Assembly: GCA_007129985.1 (NCBI GenBank)
Contig: SKUL01000058.1
Span: 1 to 5,785, forward strand
Source of the DNA: Flavobacteriales bacterium
GTDB lineage: Bacteria > Bacteroidota > Bacteroidia > Flavobacteriales_D > SKUL01
Length of the DNA: 5,785 bases
Reading direction: 5' to 3'
A program made the position numbers and the translations under genes. Shown here one piece after another: positions 1-5,785 of the stretch. Under the pieces are notes generated by a model that had not been told where the DNA came from, searched no databases, and worked only from the letters and a program-made list of their open reading frames with translations. The stretch's first letter is position 1, and each line of letters starts with the position of its first letter.

Positions 1-495
1 CAGACCAGAGTGGGCTTGAACATGTCTTTGGTTTCGCTGCGAGAATGGGTGAATAAAACTGTGATGAATCTCAGAGTTGCTGTTGAAGAATCGGGTGCGG
101 TGATTCACAATCAGGTGCCCGATGATTTTCAGATCTACACCAATCCTGCTTATATTGAGAGCATTCTGCTAAATCTTATCAGCAATTCCATTAAGTACCG
201 CCATCCTGACCGTCATCCGGAGATTACCATTCATGCCTCCAAAAGTGATGAGCAGATTGTTATTGAGGTGGTTGATAACGGTTTGGGTATAGACATGGAA
301 AAGTACCGCGATGTGGTGTTCGGGATGTACAAGACGTTTCATGCGCATCGCGATGCCAAGGGCTTGGGGCTGTATATTACCAAAACCCAGGTAGAGGCTT
401 TGGGTGGCCGTATACAACTGGAGAGCGAGGTTGGCAAAGGAACCCGCGTGAGTGTAACTTTTAAGAACCGCCATGAACCGCGTCTGGATCGTTGA
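1..495 (+). CDS. Sensor histidine kinase, C-terminal ATPase domain (5' partial)
   Basis: This is the ATP-binding (HATPase_c) end of a sensor histidine kinase, which autophosphorylates a His and passes the phosphate to a response regulator. The frame is open from base 1, so the gene starts outside the window; the in-frame GTG at 10 is internal. Seen in order: the N box (ESILLNLISNSIKY, about nt 157-198), the G1 box (VDNGLGID, about nt 271-294), an F-box-like stretch (VVFGMYKTFH, about nt 316-345), the G2 box (GLGLYITK, nt 361-384), and the closing GG-x-I-x-LESEVGKGT-x-V strand pair typical of the fold. The H box with its phospho-His and any PAS or membrane sensor part are upstream and unseen, so signal and location cannot be given. 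The stop overlaps the start of the next gene, a receiver protein that is its likely partner. The domain call is firm; the specific role is unknown. Confidence 0.93.
   Translation, partial: QTRVGLNMSLVSLREWVNKTVMNLRVAVEESGAVIHNQVPDDFQIYTNPAYIESILLNLISNSIKYRHPDRHPEITIHASKSDEQIVIEVVDNGLGIDMEKYRDVVFGMYKTFHAHRDAKGLGLYITKTQVEALGGRIQLESEVGKGTRVSVTFKNRHEPRLDR
473..495 (+). other. 23-bp kinase/receiver gene overlap
   Basis: The receiver ATG sits 23 bp inside the 3' end of the histidine kinase gene, in a different frame. This implies co-transcription and probably translational coupling of the kinase and its partner. Coupling is inferred from the layout. Confidence 0.8.
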
Positions 496-856
496 TGACG
501 ACACCATCGCGTCGGCCATTGCAAAACATTTGCTGGGTCGTCACGATGCTTTCGAGCTCACAGGTGAGTATATCAACGCTGTGGAGGCTATACAGAAGCT
601 GCAAGCCGAATCAAAGGATAATCCTGACGTTATTCTCCTCGATTTAAACATGCCGGTAATGAGCGGATGGGAGTTTCTTGATGTGCTTTTAAAGGACACC
701 AGTTTGAGCATTATTCCTGTAGTCATCTTTACGAGTTCCATTGACCCCAGGGATCGCCTCCGCGCGCTAGATTACCCTATGGTTATTGGTCATTTTGTGA
801 AGCCTATTAATTTTGATACGCTTCATGAAATCAATGTTTTACTAAGCCGGTCCTGA
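473..856 (+). CDS. Stand-alone response regulator (CheY-like receiver only)
   Basis: A 127-residue single-domain receiver that should accept phosphate from a histidine kinase. The key residues are present: acidic cluster D8-D9-D10, phospho-acceptor D57 in DVILLDLNMPVMSG, switch Thr T87 in VVIFTSS, and the conserved Lys K110 followed by Pro. The SSIDPRD stretch after the switch residue is common in Bacteroidota receivers. There is no DNA-binding or enzymatic output domain, and the protein stops just after the last helix, so it probably works by protein-protein contact or in a phosphorelay. The ATG at 473 lies inside the kinase gene, 23 bp before its end in another frame. It gives the full receiver fold (MNRVWIVDDD), so the start is well supported, although no Shine-Dalgarno is visible. 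Its last 15 bases overlap the end of the opposite-strand miaA gene. Confidence 0.93.
   Translation: MNRVWIVDDDTIASAIAKHLLGRHDAFELTGEYINAVEAIQKLQAESKDNPDVILLDLNMPVMSGWEFLDVLLKDTSLSIIPVVIFTSSIDPRDRLRALDYPMVIGHFVKPINFDTLHEINVLLSRS
842..856. other. Tail-to-tail overlap of two convergent genes
   Basis: The receiver gene (plus strand, TGA at 854-856) and miaA (minus strand, TAG at 844-842) share 15 bp at their 3' ends. No GC-rich hairpin with a T-run is seen here on either strand, so transcripts from both sides probably run into each other. Confidence 0.85.
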
Positions 857-1747
857 GTTTTTACCTGAGCTCGATTTCATGATTTCCTCAACGTAGCTCA
901 ATATGTCCTTCCAATCGGAGGGATGAAACCAGCGGGCATCCAGGTTTTTTTTGAACCAGGTCATTTGGCGCTTGGCAAATCGCCGGGTATTGACCTTAAT
1001 TTTTTCGATTGCTTCCGATTCGTTGCTACTTCCGTCAAATGACTCAAACAACTCTTTGTAGCCCACCGTTTGCAGGGCGTTGTGATGTCGCAATGGATAA
1101 AGCGCACGTGCTTCGGCCACAAGTCCTTGCTCAATCATTTGGTCAACCCGTTGATTGATTCGTTCAATTAACTCCGCTCTTGGCAGGTTCAGACCAACGG
1201 CAATGGTTTGAAAAGGTCTGGGTTTGGCCTGACGCGTAAGGAAAGTAGAGTAGGGCTTTCCGGCAACCAAACACACCTCAAGGGCTCGTATCATACGTTG
1301 ATGATTGTGGAGGTCAATGCGCCGATGGGTCTCAGGGTCAAGGCGCTGAAGCTCGTTTTGGAGATACTCAAGACCTCTCTCTTCAAAATCGGCGATGAGT
1401 TGGTTGCGTACCTCAATATCAGAGGGGTGTTCGTCCAAACCATGAGTAACTGCCTTCACATACAGACCCGATCCACCGGTGAGCACGGCCACGGGTTTTT
1501 TCTGATGAATTTCTTCAATGCAGCGCAATACATCAGCTTCGTAATCGCCAGCACTGTAGTCGTCTTGAATGCTCAATTGCCCCACAAAATGGTGCTTGGC
1601 AAGTTGCAGTTCCGACGGAGTAGGAGCAGCGGTTCCAATGGGCATTTCTCTGAAAAACTGGCGCGAATCGGCAGAGACAATATCGGTTTCGAAATGCTTC
1701 GCCAGCTCAATGCTGATGCGGGTTTTGCCCACTGCAGTGGGGCCCAC
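842..1747 (-). CDS. miaA: tRNA dimethylallyltransferase MiaA
   Basis: MiaA transfers the dimethylallyl group from DMAPP to N6 of A37 in tRNAs reading UNN codons, giving i6A. Family marks over 301 residues: P-loop GPTAVGKT at residues 2-9, catalytic-region SADSRQ at 25-30, TGGSGLYVKAV at 90-100, HNHQRMIRALEV at 147-158, VGYKE at 228-232, and the NTRRFAKRQMTWF tRNA-binding segment at 253-265. Length is close to the family's usual 300-315. The given start is the GTG at 1747, the only standard start available. It places the P-loop at the very N-terminus and omits the first beta-strand; the frame upstream reads FLIVVV up to the GTG, as in normal MiaA, with no ATG, GTG or TTG before an in-frame stop near 1817. 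The true start may be a rare codon (CTG at 1786 or ATT at 1789). It is the last gene of the minus-strand unit. The function call is firm; the start is doubtful. Confidence 0.95.
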   Translation of the reverse strand: MGPTAVGKTRISIELAKHFETDIVSADSRQFFREMPIGTAAPTPSELQLAKHHFVGQLSIQDDYSAGDYEADVLRCIEEIHQKKPVAVLTGGSGLYVKAVTHGLDEHPSDIEVRNQLIADFEERGLEYLQNELQRLDPETHRRIDLHNHQRMIRALEVCLVAGKPYSTFLTRQAKPRPFQTIAVGLNLPRAELIERINQRVDQMIEQGLVAEARALYPLRHHNALQTVGYKELFESFDGSSNESEAIEKIKVNTRRFAKRQMTWFKKNLDARWFHPSDWKDILSYVEEIMKSSSGKNSGPA

Positions 1748-1789
1748 TACAACTATTAAAAATCGATTATTTGACTGGTTGCTCAGAAT
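1748..1789 (-). other. miaA: Probable N-terminal extension of miaA with a non-standard start
   Basis: On the minus strand in the miaA frame, codons from ATT (1789-1787) and CTG (1786-1784) read through SNQSNNRFLIVVV into the P-loop. That supplies the hydrophobic beta-1 strand that precedes GPT-x-x-GKT in known MiaA proteins. The CTG overlaps the TGA (1785-1783) of the upstream gene by two bases, a layout that would suit reinitiation. No Shine-Dalgarno is visible. Which codon is used is inference. Confidence 0.5.
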
Positions 1790-2328
1790 GAATCGCGGTC
1801 GCTCAATGAATCCAAATCATCGGAGTCAAAATCGTCGTCAAAATCATCAAAGAAATCATCTTCGTCTCCCTCTTCGCCGTCGTAATCCGTTTCGATCTCA
1901 AAGTCCATATCCTTCGACCCTTCTGCAGGTGCGTCGCCCAAGGCCATGGCCACACGAGGGTAGGTCATCTCGTTCAGCTCCGGACTGATTTCAACCATTT
2001 CAACAAAAAAGCCCCACATCTTCAAAAAATCGTAGATGTAGATTAATTTTTGCCCTGTTTTGCGAATCAACTCACCAATTTTTACCTGCCCCATGGAATA
2101 GAGCTGGTCGTCATCGCCGTAGTTCATATCCATGAGAGGCAGCTCCTTACCTTTTTCCCATTCGTCGTTGCTCAGGTAAAACGAGGCCATTTCTTTGGCG
2201 CTGAATCCAAAGGCCTCCTGAATGGCAAGGTGCAGTTGCTCAAAAGTGTGCTCGGGCTTGATTTCGATGTCGCGAAAGACTTCTTGCTCGGTATCGAGCA
2301 ACACGCGGAACTTGTAGATATTGGGCAT
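1783..2328 (-). CDS. pRiA4b ORF-3-like (IS1096 passenger/TnpR-type) acidic protein, function unknown
   Basis: A 181-residue protein resembling the PRiA4_ORF3 family (Pfam PF07929), often labelled plasmid pRiA4b ORF-3 or IS1096 passenger TnpR; the label is historical and no biochemical role is established. Seen: an N-terminal strand-helix segment (MPNIYKFRVLLD, then FEQLHLAIQEAFGF at about 29-42), a middle SFYLSNDEWEKGKE segment at 49-62, a YIYDFLKMWGFFVEMVEI core at about 97-114, then a low-complexity acidic tail with 23 Asp/Glu among residues 140-181. The usual YDFGD-x-W motif is altered to YDFLKMW. There are no membrane segments and no signal peptide, so it is probably cytosolic. The ATG at 2328 opens directly on the first strand. 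It lies between the CCA-enzyme gene (44 bp upstream) and miaA (immediately downstream). Nothing mobile surrounds it, so a transposon origin is not supported here. Confidence 0.8.
   Translation of the reverse strand: MPNIYKFRVLLDTEQEVFRDIEIKPEHTFEQLHLAIQEAFGFSAKEMASFYLSNDEWEKGKELPLMDMNYGDDDQLYSMGQVKIGELIRKTGQKLIYIYDFLKMWGFFVEMVEISPELNEMTYPRVAMALGDAPAEGSKDMDFEIETDYDGEEGDEDDFFDDFDDDFDSDDLDSLSDRDSF
1825..1860 (-). repeat. Three 12-bp tandem units coding the acidic tail
   Basis: On the plus strand the units are gtcaaaatcgtc, gtcaaaatcatc and aaagaaatcatc. On the coding strand they give DDFF-DDFD-DDFD (residues 157-168 of the acidic protein). The copies are imperfect and in frame, which points to slippage expansion of the tail. 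Confidence 0.7.
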
Positions 2329-2372
2329 GATGTCTTGGTGGATGGACGGGTAAAATTAAGAATTGGCTGGAA

Positions 2373-3797
2373 TCATTGATTTTTTTTAGACGGTATTTTT
2401 AGACCGAGTTTTTCTGCGTAGTTCAGCATAAACTTAAAGGCAGCATCATATTCATTGGGGATATCCCCGTCGAGAATGGCTTCCTTGATGGCGTTTTTTA
2501 TCTGCCCGATTTCAGGACCGGGCTTGAGTTGAAAGGTTTCAATAATCTCTTTCCCGTCAATAGGTGGCTGCCAATTGCGTATGCGGTCTTTTTCTTCAAC
2601 CTCTACAAGTCGCTCTTTTACACGTTCATAATTTTCGAGGTAGCGCTTTACCTTGGCTTCGTTTTTTGAGGTGATATCTGCTTTGCACAGAATCATCAAA
2701 TCATCCAGATCGTCGCCAGCCTCAAAAAGTAGTCGCCTCAGGGCCGAGTCGGTGGCCTCTTCTTTGGTCAGGGCAATGGGCCTTAGGTGAAGCAGCACTA
2801 ATTTTTGTACGTACTTCATTTTGTGGTCGAGAGGCAGTTTGAGACGCTTAAAGATTTTCGGCACCATCTGCGCGCCGCGGTCTTCGTGTCCGTGAAATGT
2901 CCAACCGGTTCCGGGAAAAAAACGCTTGGTATCCGGCTTGGCGATGTCGTGAAGCAATGCTGCCCATCTCAGCCAAAGGTTGTCGCTCTCATTCGCCACA
3001 TTGTCAACCACCTGAAGGGTGTGGTAGAAATTGTCTTTGTGGGCGATACCATTTTTCACCTCCACACCGTGAAGCTTGGCCAACTCCGGTAAAAACTGAT
3101 CGAGCAAGCGGGTTTCAAAAAGAAGATTCAAGCCAAGGCTTGGTTTGGGTGATGAGAGAATCCTGTTAAACTCAGTAGAGATTCGCTCGCCGGAAACGAT
3201 TTCCAGTCTCGGGCTGTTACGCCGGATGGCTTTGAGTGCTTTGCTGTCAATTTTAAACCCAAGTTCACTGGCAAAGCGCACGCCACGCATCATGCGCAAC
3301 GGGTCGTCAGAGAAAGTGTCGTCGGGATTAAGGGGCGTTTTCAGCAGTTTTTTCTCGAGATGCTCCAGCCCGCCAAAAGGGTCCACTACCTCGCCAAAAT
3401 CTCCGGGATTGAGCGAAATAGCCAGGGCGTTGATGGTAAAATCACGCCTTTGCTGGTCTTCTTCGAGTGTTCCGTCCTCAACGATGGGTTTGCGGGAGTG
3501 CGCCCGATAGGATTCTTTGCGCGCTCCAACAAACTCAATTTCATAGTCGTCGTAGCGAAACATGGCGGTTTTGAAATTCTTGAAGACCGTCACCTTTTCT
3601 ACGCCCATTGCGGCGGCAACCGCTTCTGCCAGACTGCTTCCGCTTCCTTCGCACACAATGTCAATGTCTTTGTCGCCACGTCCCAAAAGAAGGTCGCGCA
3701 CAAAGCCGCCAATGACGTAGGCCTTTTCATTGAGCTTTACGGCTTCTTGAGAGATGGTTTGGAAAACCGGGTGATTGAGCTTGTCTGCGAGGTTCAT
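2373..3797 (-). CDS. CCA tRNA nucleotidyltransferase/poly(A) polymerase family protein with HD domain
   Basis: A class II nucleotidyltransferase of 474 residues, expected to add or repair the CCA end of tRNA from CTP and ATP. Seen: GGFVRDLLLGR (30-40), the metal-binding DxD pair D44 and D46 in DKDIDIV, the RRDFTINA motif (117-124), DPLRMMRGVRFASELGF (165-181) at the start of the neck, an HD phosphohydrolase-type domain (YHT near 258-260, LLHDIAKP at 281-288, HGHEDRGA at 302-309), and a C-terminal GPEIG segment at 427-431 followed by a helix and DGDIPNE, as in CCA and poly(A) polymerases. Such HD domains often have phosphatase or phosphodiesterase activity. The ATG at 3797 is 3 bp after the tsaC stop and begins the fold properly. 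The alternatives, an A-adding-only or poly(A)-type enzyme, cannot be excluded by reading, but a full CCA enzyme is favoured because no second homologue is visible here. Confidence 0.93.
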   Translation of the reverse strand: MNLADKLNHPVFQTISQEAVKLNEKAYVIGGFVRDLLLGRGDKDIDIVCEGSGSSLAEAVAAAMGVEKVTVFKNFKTAMFRYDDYEIEFVGARKESYRAHSRKPIVEDGTLEEDQQRRDFTINALAISLNPGDFGEVVDPFGGLEHLEKKLLKTPLNPDDTFSDDPLRMMRGVRFASELGFKIDSKALKAIRRNSPRLEIVSGERISTEFNRILSSPKPSLGLNLLFETRLLDQFLPELAKLHGVEVKNGIAHKDNFYHTLQVVDNVANESDNLWLRWAALLHDIAKPDTKRFFPGTGWTFHGHEDRGAQMVPKIFKRLKLPLDHKMKYVQKLVLLHLRPIALTKEEATDSALRRLLFEAGDDLDDLMILCKADITSKNEAKVKRYLENYERVKERLVEVEEKDRIRNWQPPIDGKEIIETFQLKPGPEIGQIKNAIKEAILDGDIPNEYDAAFKFMLNYAEKLGLKIPSKKNQ

Positions 3798-3800
3798 GAA

Positions 3801-4361
3801 TCAGCGAATCACTTGCACCTCCCCGTTGAGGGCCACTTTTATGATATCGGAGGGTTGGGGCAGCATGGTTTCCGTACGCCGCAAATTTACAGCATAATCA
3901 ACGCCACCCAAAATGACCGGGTCTATGTCGGAAAAACTCTTCGGAGCGGGTTGTCCACTGAGATTAGCCGAAGTGGAAACAATCGGAACGTTGGCCCGCT
4001 GGATGAGCTTTTCACAAAACACGTCTTTTACCATGCGCATCGCCACCGACCCGTCGTCGCCCATCACTTTGCCGGACACTCCCTTTCCGCCGGGGTAAAC
4101 AATGGTGAGAGGTCGCTCGGCGACGTCCATCAAATCCCACGCGATGGCGGGTACTTCATCCACGTGGCGGTTGATGCGGGCATCGCGCTCAACCAAAAGA
4201 ATCAGCCCCATTTTATTTCCTCGGTTCTTTAGCTCCAGAATTTTCTGCACCGCCTCGTCATTGGTGGCGTCGCACCCGAGGCCCCAGATGGTATCGGTAG
4301 GGTAGAGGAGAACACCTCCCGAGCGGATGCACTCAACGGCTTTTTCTATTTCTTCTTTCAC
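3801..4361 (-). CDS. tsaC: L-threonylcarbamoyladenylate synthase (TsaC/Sua5/YrdC family)
   Basis: This enzyme makes threonylcarbamoyl-AMP from Thr, bicarbonate and ATP, the first step of t6A37 formation on ANN-decoding tRNAs; TsaB, TsaD and TsaE, not in the window, finish the reaction. Seen in 186 residues: YPTDTIWGLGCDA (20-32), the K-x-R nucleotide-binding motif K45/R47, AERPLTIVYP (81-90), SVAMRM (105-110), and STSANLSG (129-136). The length matches the short single-domain form; the extra Sua5 domain of longer homologues is absent. After K-x-R it reads GNKMG, whereas E. coli TsaC has PVDKG, so the usual downstream Lys is shifted by one place. The GTG start at 4361 overlaps the stop of the upstream glycosyltransferase gene by 4 bp (GTGA), which suggests coupled translation. 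The next Met in frame is residue 51, past the first motif, so the GTG is secure. Confidence 0.93.
   Translation of the reverse strand: MKEEIEKAVECIRSGGVLLYPTDTIWGLGCDATNDEAVQKILELKNRGNKMGLILLVERDARINRHVDEVPAIAWDLMDVAERPLTIVYPGGKGVSGKVMGDDGSVAMRMVKDVFCEKLIQRANVPIVSTSANLSGQPAPKSFSDIDPVILGGVDYAVNLRRTETMLPQPSDIIKVALNGEVQVIR
4358..4361 (-). other. GTGA stop/start overlap, glycosyltransferase to tsaC
   Basis: The TGA of the GT9 gene and the GTG start of tsaC share 4 bases. This is a classic arrangement for termination-reinitiation and supports a single mRNA. Confidence 0.8.
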
Positions 4362-5332
4362 GGTGTGGGAAATTGCTTAACGTCAATGGTTGTAGCGCAT
4401 TTAAAGTGACCTTTTGGACATTGGCGGTGGCCGTGAAGCCCGCAGGGTCTGCAATCGAGTTTTTCCGGTGATTCAATAATATGTGATTGCTCAGAAACCG
4501 GACCGAAACCAAAATCGGGTACGGTAGAGCAAAAAACGGCGGATACAGGCGCGTTCATGGCAGAGGCCAAATGCATGGGCGCAGAGTCGTTTACGTAGTT
4601 CATTGCGGCGTGCTTCATCAGGGCTGCCGATTGAAGCAGCGAAAGTTTGCCCGCCAGGTTCTGCACATTGCCTCGTTGGCTGTCTTTCGCAATTTGTTCG
4701 CATAAACCCTTGTCTGCCGGACTTCCCAGGAGGTATATTTTCATTTCGGGGCTTATGGCCTTACAAAGCTTCACCCATCCCTCAGCGGGGTATTGCTTGG
4801 TGAACCAAACCGACGCAGGAGCCATGCAAACAAAGGCTTGGGTTGTGTATTGCTGAACCACTTGTTCGTCTTCTGCCGAAACATGAATTTCCGGACGGGT
4901 GAGGGGTAAGTCGTCTGCTACGAGTTGCAGGTTGCGTTCAATTTCGTGTTTGCCGTTACCTACCTCGTGGTTCACTTTTCGCGTGTAGCAAAACGAAAAG
5001 GGGTTTTTGTTGAATCCGACTTTCACCCCGGCGCCTGAAAACCAGGTAATAAAGCCCGAAGTGCCGAAGCGATGCAGGTTGTACACGGCGTCGAACTTCA
5101 TTTTGCGGACTCGGTTTGCGAGTTTCAGCAGGTTGAGGTATTTGCCCTCGGTTTTGTCCCAAACTATGACCTCTTTCACATGGGGGTGATGGCGCAACAG
5201 CGATTCATTGCCTTTTCGCACCAGAAAAGAAATGGTGGCTTCGGGATAGCTCTTGCGAAGCGCCGGGATAATGGGCGTGGCCAGAATCACATCGCCGATA
5301 AAAGCGGTTTGTATGACGAGGATGTTTTTCAA
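4358..5332 (-). CDS. GT9 family glycosyltransferase, heptosyltransferase-like (WaaF/WaaC-type)
   Basis: A GT-B fold transferase of family 9, whose known members add ADP-heptose to the LPS inner core at the cytoplasmic face of the inner membrane. Seen in 324 residues: the N-terminal Rossmann start (KNILVIQTAFIGDVILATP) with G13-D14, D14 being the likely catalytic base; KHEIERNLQL at 128-137; the donor-site segment APASVWFTKQYPAEGW (171-186) with K179; the VNDSAPMHLASA motif (247-257) with D249; and a C-terminal Cys cluster C294, C297, C305 and C312, which is common in this family. There is no signal peptide and no membrane span. The start is TTG at 5332, directly after the dapD TGA and in the same frame; nothing shorter keeps the first strand. 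Donor and acceptor are not determinable from sequence, so heptose is inferred. An LPS-core or other surface-glycan role is likely. Confidence 0.9.
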   Translation of the reverse strand: MKNILVIQTAFIGDVILATPIIPALRKSYPEATISFLVRKGNESLLRHHPHVKEVIVWDKTEGKYLNLLKLANRVRKMKFDAVYNLHRFGTSGFITWFSGAGVKVGFNKNPFSFCYTRKVNHEVGNGKHEIERNLQLVADDLPLTRPEIHVSAEDEQVVQQYTTQAFVCMAPASVWFTKQYPAEGWVKLCKAISPEMKIYLLGSPADKGLCEQIAKDSQRGNVQNLAGKLSLLQSAALMKHAAMNYVNDSAPMHLASAMNAPVSAVFCSTVPDFGFGPVSEQSHIIESPEKLDCRPCGLHGHRQCPKGHFKCATTIDVKQFPTP

Positions 5333-5335
5333 TCA
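5330..5335 (-). other. TGA-TTG same-frame junction between dapD and the GT9 gene
   Basis: Read on the minus strand, the dapD stop TGA (5335-5333) is followed with no gap by the TTG start (5332-5330) of the glycosyltransferase in the same frame. Translation of the second gene probably depends on ribosomes finishing the first. Confidence 0.75.
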
Positions 5336-5785
5336 GACAGCAACATTGAAATCGCGAAGGGCATCGTTCAAGGAAGTTTTTTTGTCGGTGCTTTCCTTGC
5401 GTGTTCCGATAATCAGCGCACAAGGAACCTGGTAGGTGCCGGCGGGAAATTGTTTGGGCAAACTCCCCGGAATCACCACCGAGCGAGGCGGAACCTCTCC
5501 CCGGTATTCTTTGGGTTCATGGGCACTCACGTCAATAATGCGCGTGGACCCGGTGAGCACCACATTGGCTCCGAGCACAGCTTCCCGTCCTACTCTGACG
5601 CCTTCAACCACAATACATCGCGAGCCGACAAATGCGTTGTCTTCGATAATCACCGGTGACGCCTGAAGGGGTTCAAGAACTCCGCCAATCCCCACACCGC
5701 CGCTGAGGTGTACATTTTTTCCGATTTGGGCACATGAACCTACGGTAGCCCAGGTGTCAACCATGGTTCCGCTGTCCACATAGGC
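5333..5785 (-). CDS. dapD: 2,3,4,5-tetrahydropyridine-2,6-dicarboxylate N-succinyltransferase, C-terminal part
   Basis: DapD succinylates tetrahydrodipicolinate with succinyl-CoA in the succinylase branch of diaminopimelate/lysine synthesis, feeding peptidoglycan. The 150 or so residues seen are the left-handed beta-helix and C-terminal part: GTMVDTWATVGSCAQIGKN, then HLSGGVGIGGVLEPLQA, the IIEDNAFVGSRC and VVEGVRVG hexapeptide turns, STRI, and VPPRSVVIPGSLP. These match E. coli DapD closely in wording. The N-terminal helical domain is beyond the right edge; the frame is open to 5785 (AYVDSGT), so the GTG at 5779 is an internal Val, not a start. The family's usual length of about 270 residues implies some 120 residues missing. 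It is the first gene seen of the minus-strand unit, so the operon promoter is not in the window. Confidence 0.96.
   Translation of the reverse strand, partial: AYVDSGTMVDTWATVGSCAQIGKNVHLSGGVGIGGVLEPLQASPVIIEDNAFVGSRCIVVEGVRVGREAVLGANVVLTGSTRIIDVSAHEPKEYRGEVPPRSVVIPGSLPKQFPAGTYQVPCALIIGTRKESTDKKTSLNDALRDFNVAV

Noticed and set aside
1208..1759. 183-codon plus-strand open frame
   Set aside because: Antisense to miaA; no family features and wholly explained by the miaA coding strand.
1783..2328. Trace of an IS1096-type mobile element, as the family name suggests
   Set aside because: No transposase, inverted repeats or target duplication is seen around the gene. It sits in a tight housekeeping operon, so the name is only a historical label.
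2329..2372. Possible internal promoter before the acidic protein (minus strand TAATTTTA at 2358-2351, close to the Bacteroidota -7 box TAnnTTTG)
   Set aside because: The last base of the box does not match and no TTG is found at the expected -33 spacing. In an AT-rich 44-bp gap this is easily chance.
2376..2388. T-run near the end of the CCA-enzyme gene as a possible terminator
   Set aside because: On the transcribed minus strand this run reads as A, not U, it codes the terminal Lys-Lys-Asn, and no GC-rich stem precedes it.
3360..4232. 290-codon plus-strand open frame
   Set aside because: Lies antisense to the CCA enzyme and TsaC genes, both of which have clear family motifs. The translation has no recognisable domain and is best seen as a shadow frame.
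5072..5659. 195-codon plus-strand open frame
   Set aside because: Antisense to the GT9 gene and dapD, with no recognisable domain; a shadow of real coding sequence.

Overview
The window looks like ordinary chromosomal DNA from a member of the Bacteroidota, probably flavobacterial. Evidence: the MiaA, CCA-enzyme/HD and receiver proteins have the wording typical of that phylum (for example SADSRQFF followed by IGTA in MiaA, and SSIDPRD in the receiver), the pRiA4b ORF-3-like protein is of the Bacteroidota type with an acidic tail, and start codons lack convincing Shine-Dalgarno sequences. The placement is from recalled family patterns, not from a search.

Left part (1-856, plus strand): the C-terminal ATPase half of a sensor histidine kinase enters from outside the window and overlaps by 23 bp a stand-alone CheY-like receiver. 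Together they form a two-component pair. The sensory part and the phospho-accepting His lie outside, so the signal is unknown.

Right part (5785 down to 842, minus strand): six tightly packed genes, most likely one operon, read in this order: dapD (3' part only; lysine/diaminopimelate synthesis), a GT9 heptosyltransferase-like enzyme (cell-surface glycan), a TsaC/Sua5 threonylcarbamoyl-AMP synthase (t6A37 in tRNA), a CCA-adding enzyme/poly(A) polymerase family protein with an HD domain (tRNA 3' end), a pRiA4b ORF-3-like acidic protein of unknown role, and miaA (i6A37 in tRNA). Three of the six act on tRNA. Junctions are 0 bp, a 4-bp overlap, 3 bp, 44 bp and a few tens of bp or less, so translation is probably coupled through much of the unit. 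The two arms converge and their last codons overlap tail to tail by 15 bp (842-856), with no visible terminator between them.

No mobile element, CRISPR array, RNA gene or clear new system was found. The points most worth checking are: miaA has no ATG/GTG/TTG start that would include its first beta-strand; dapD and the glycosyltransferase are in the same frame, separated only by a TGA followed directly by a TTG start; and an unknown acidic protein sits inside a tRNA-maturation gene group. There is no gene-free stretch over 300 bases; the longest certain gap is 44 bp (2329-2372).
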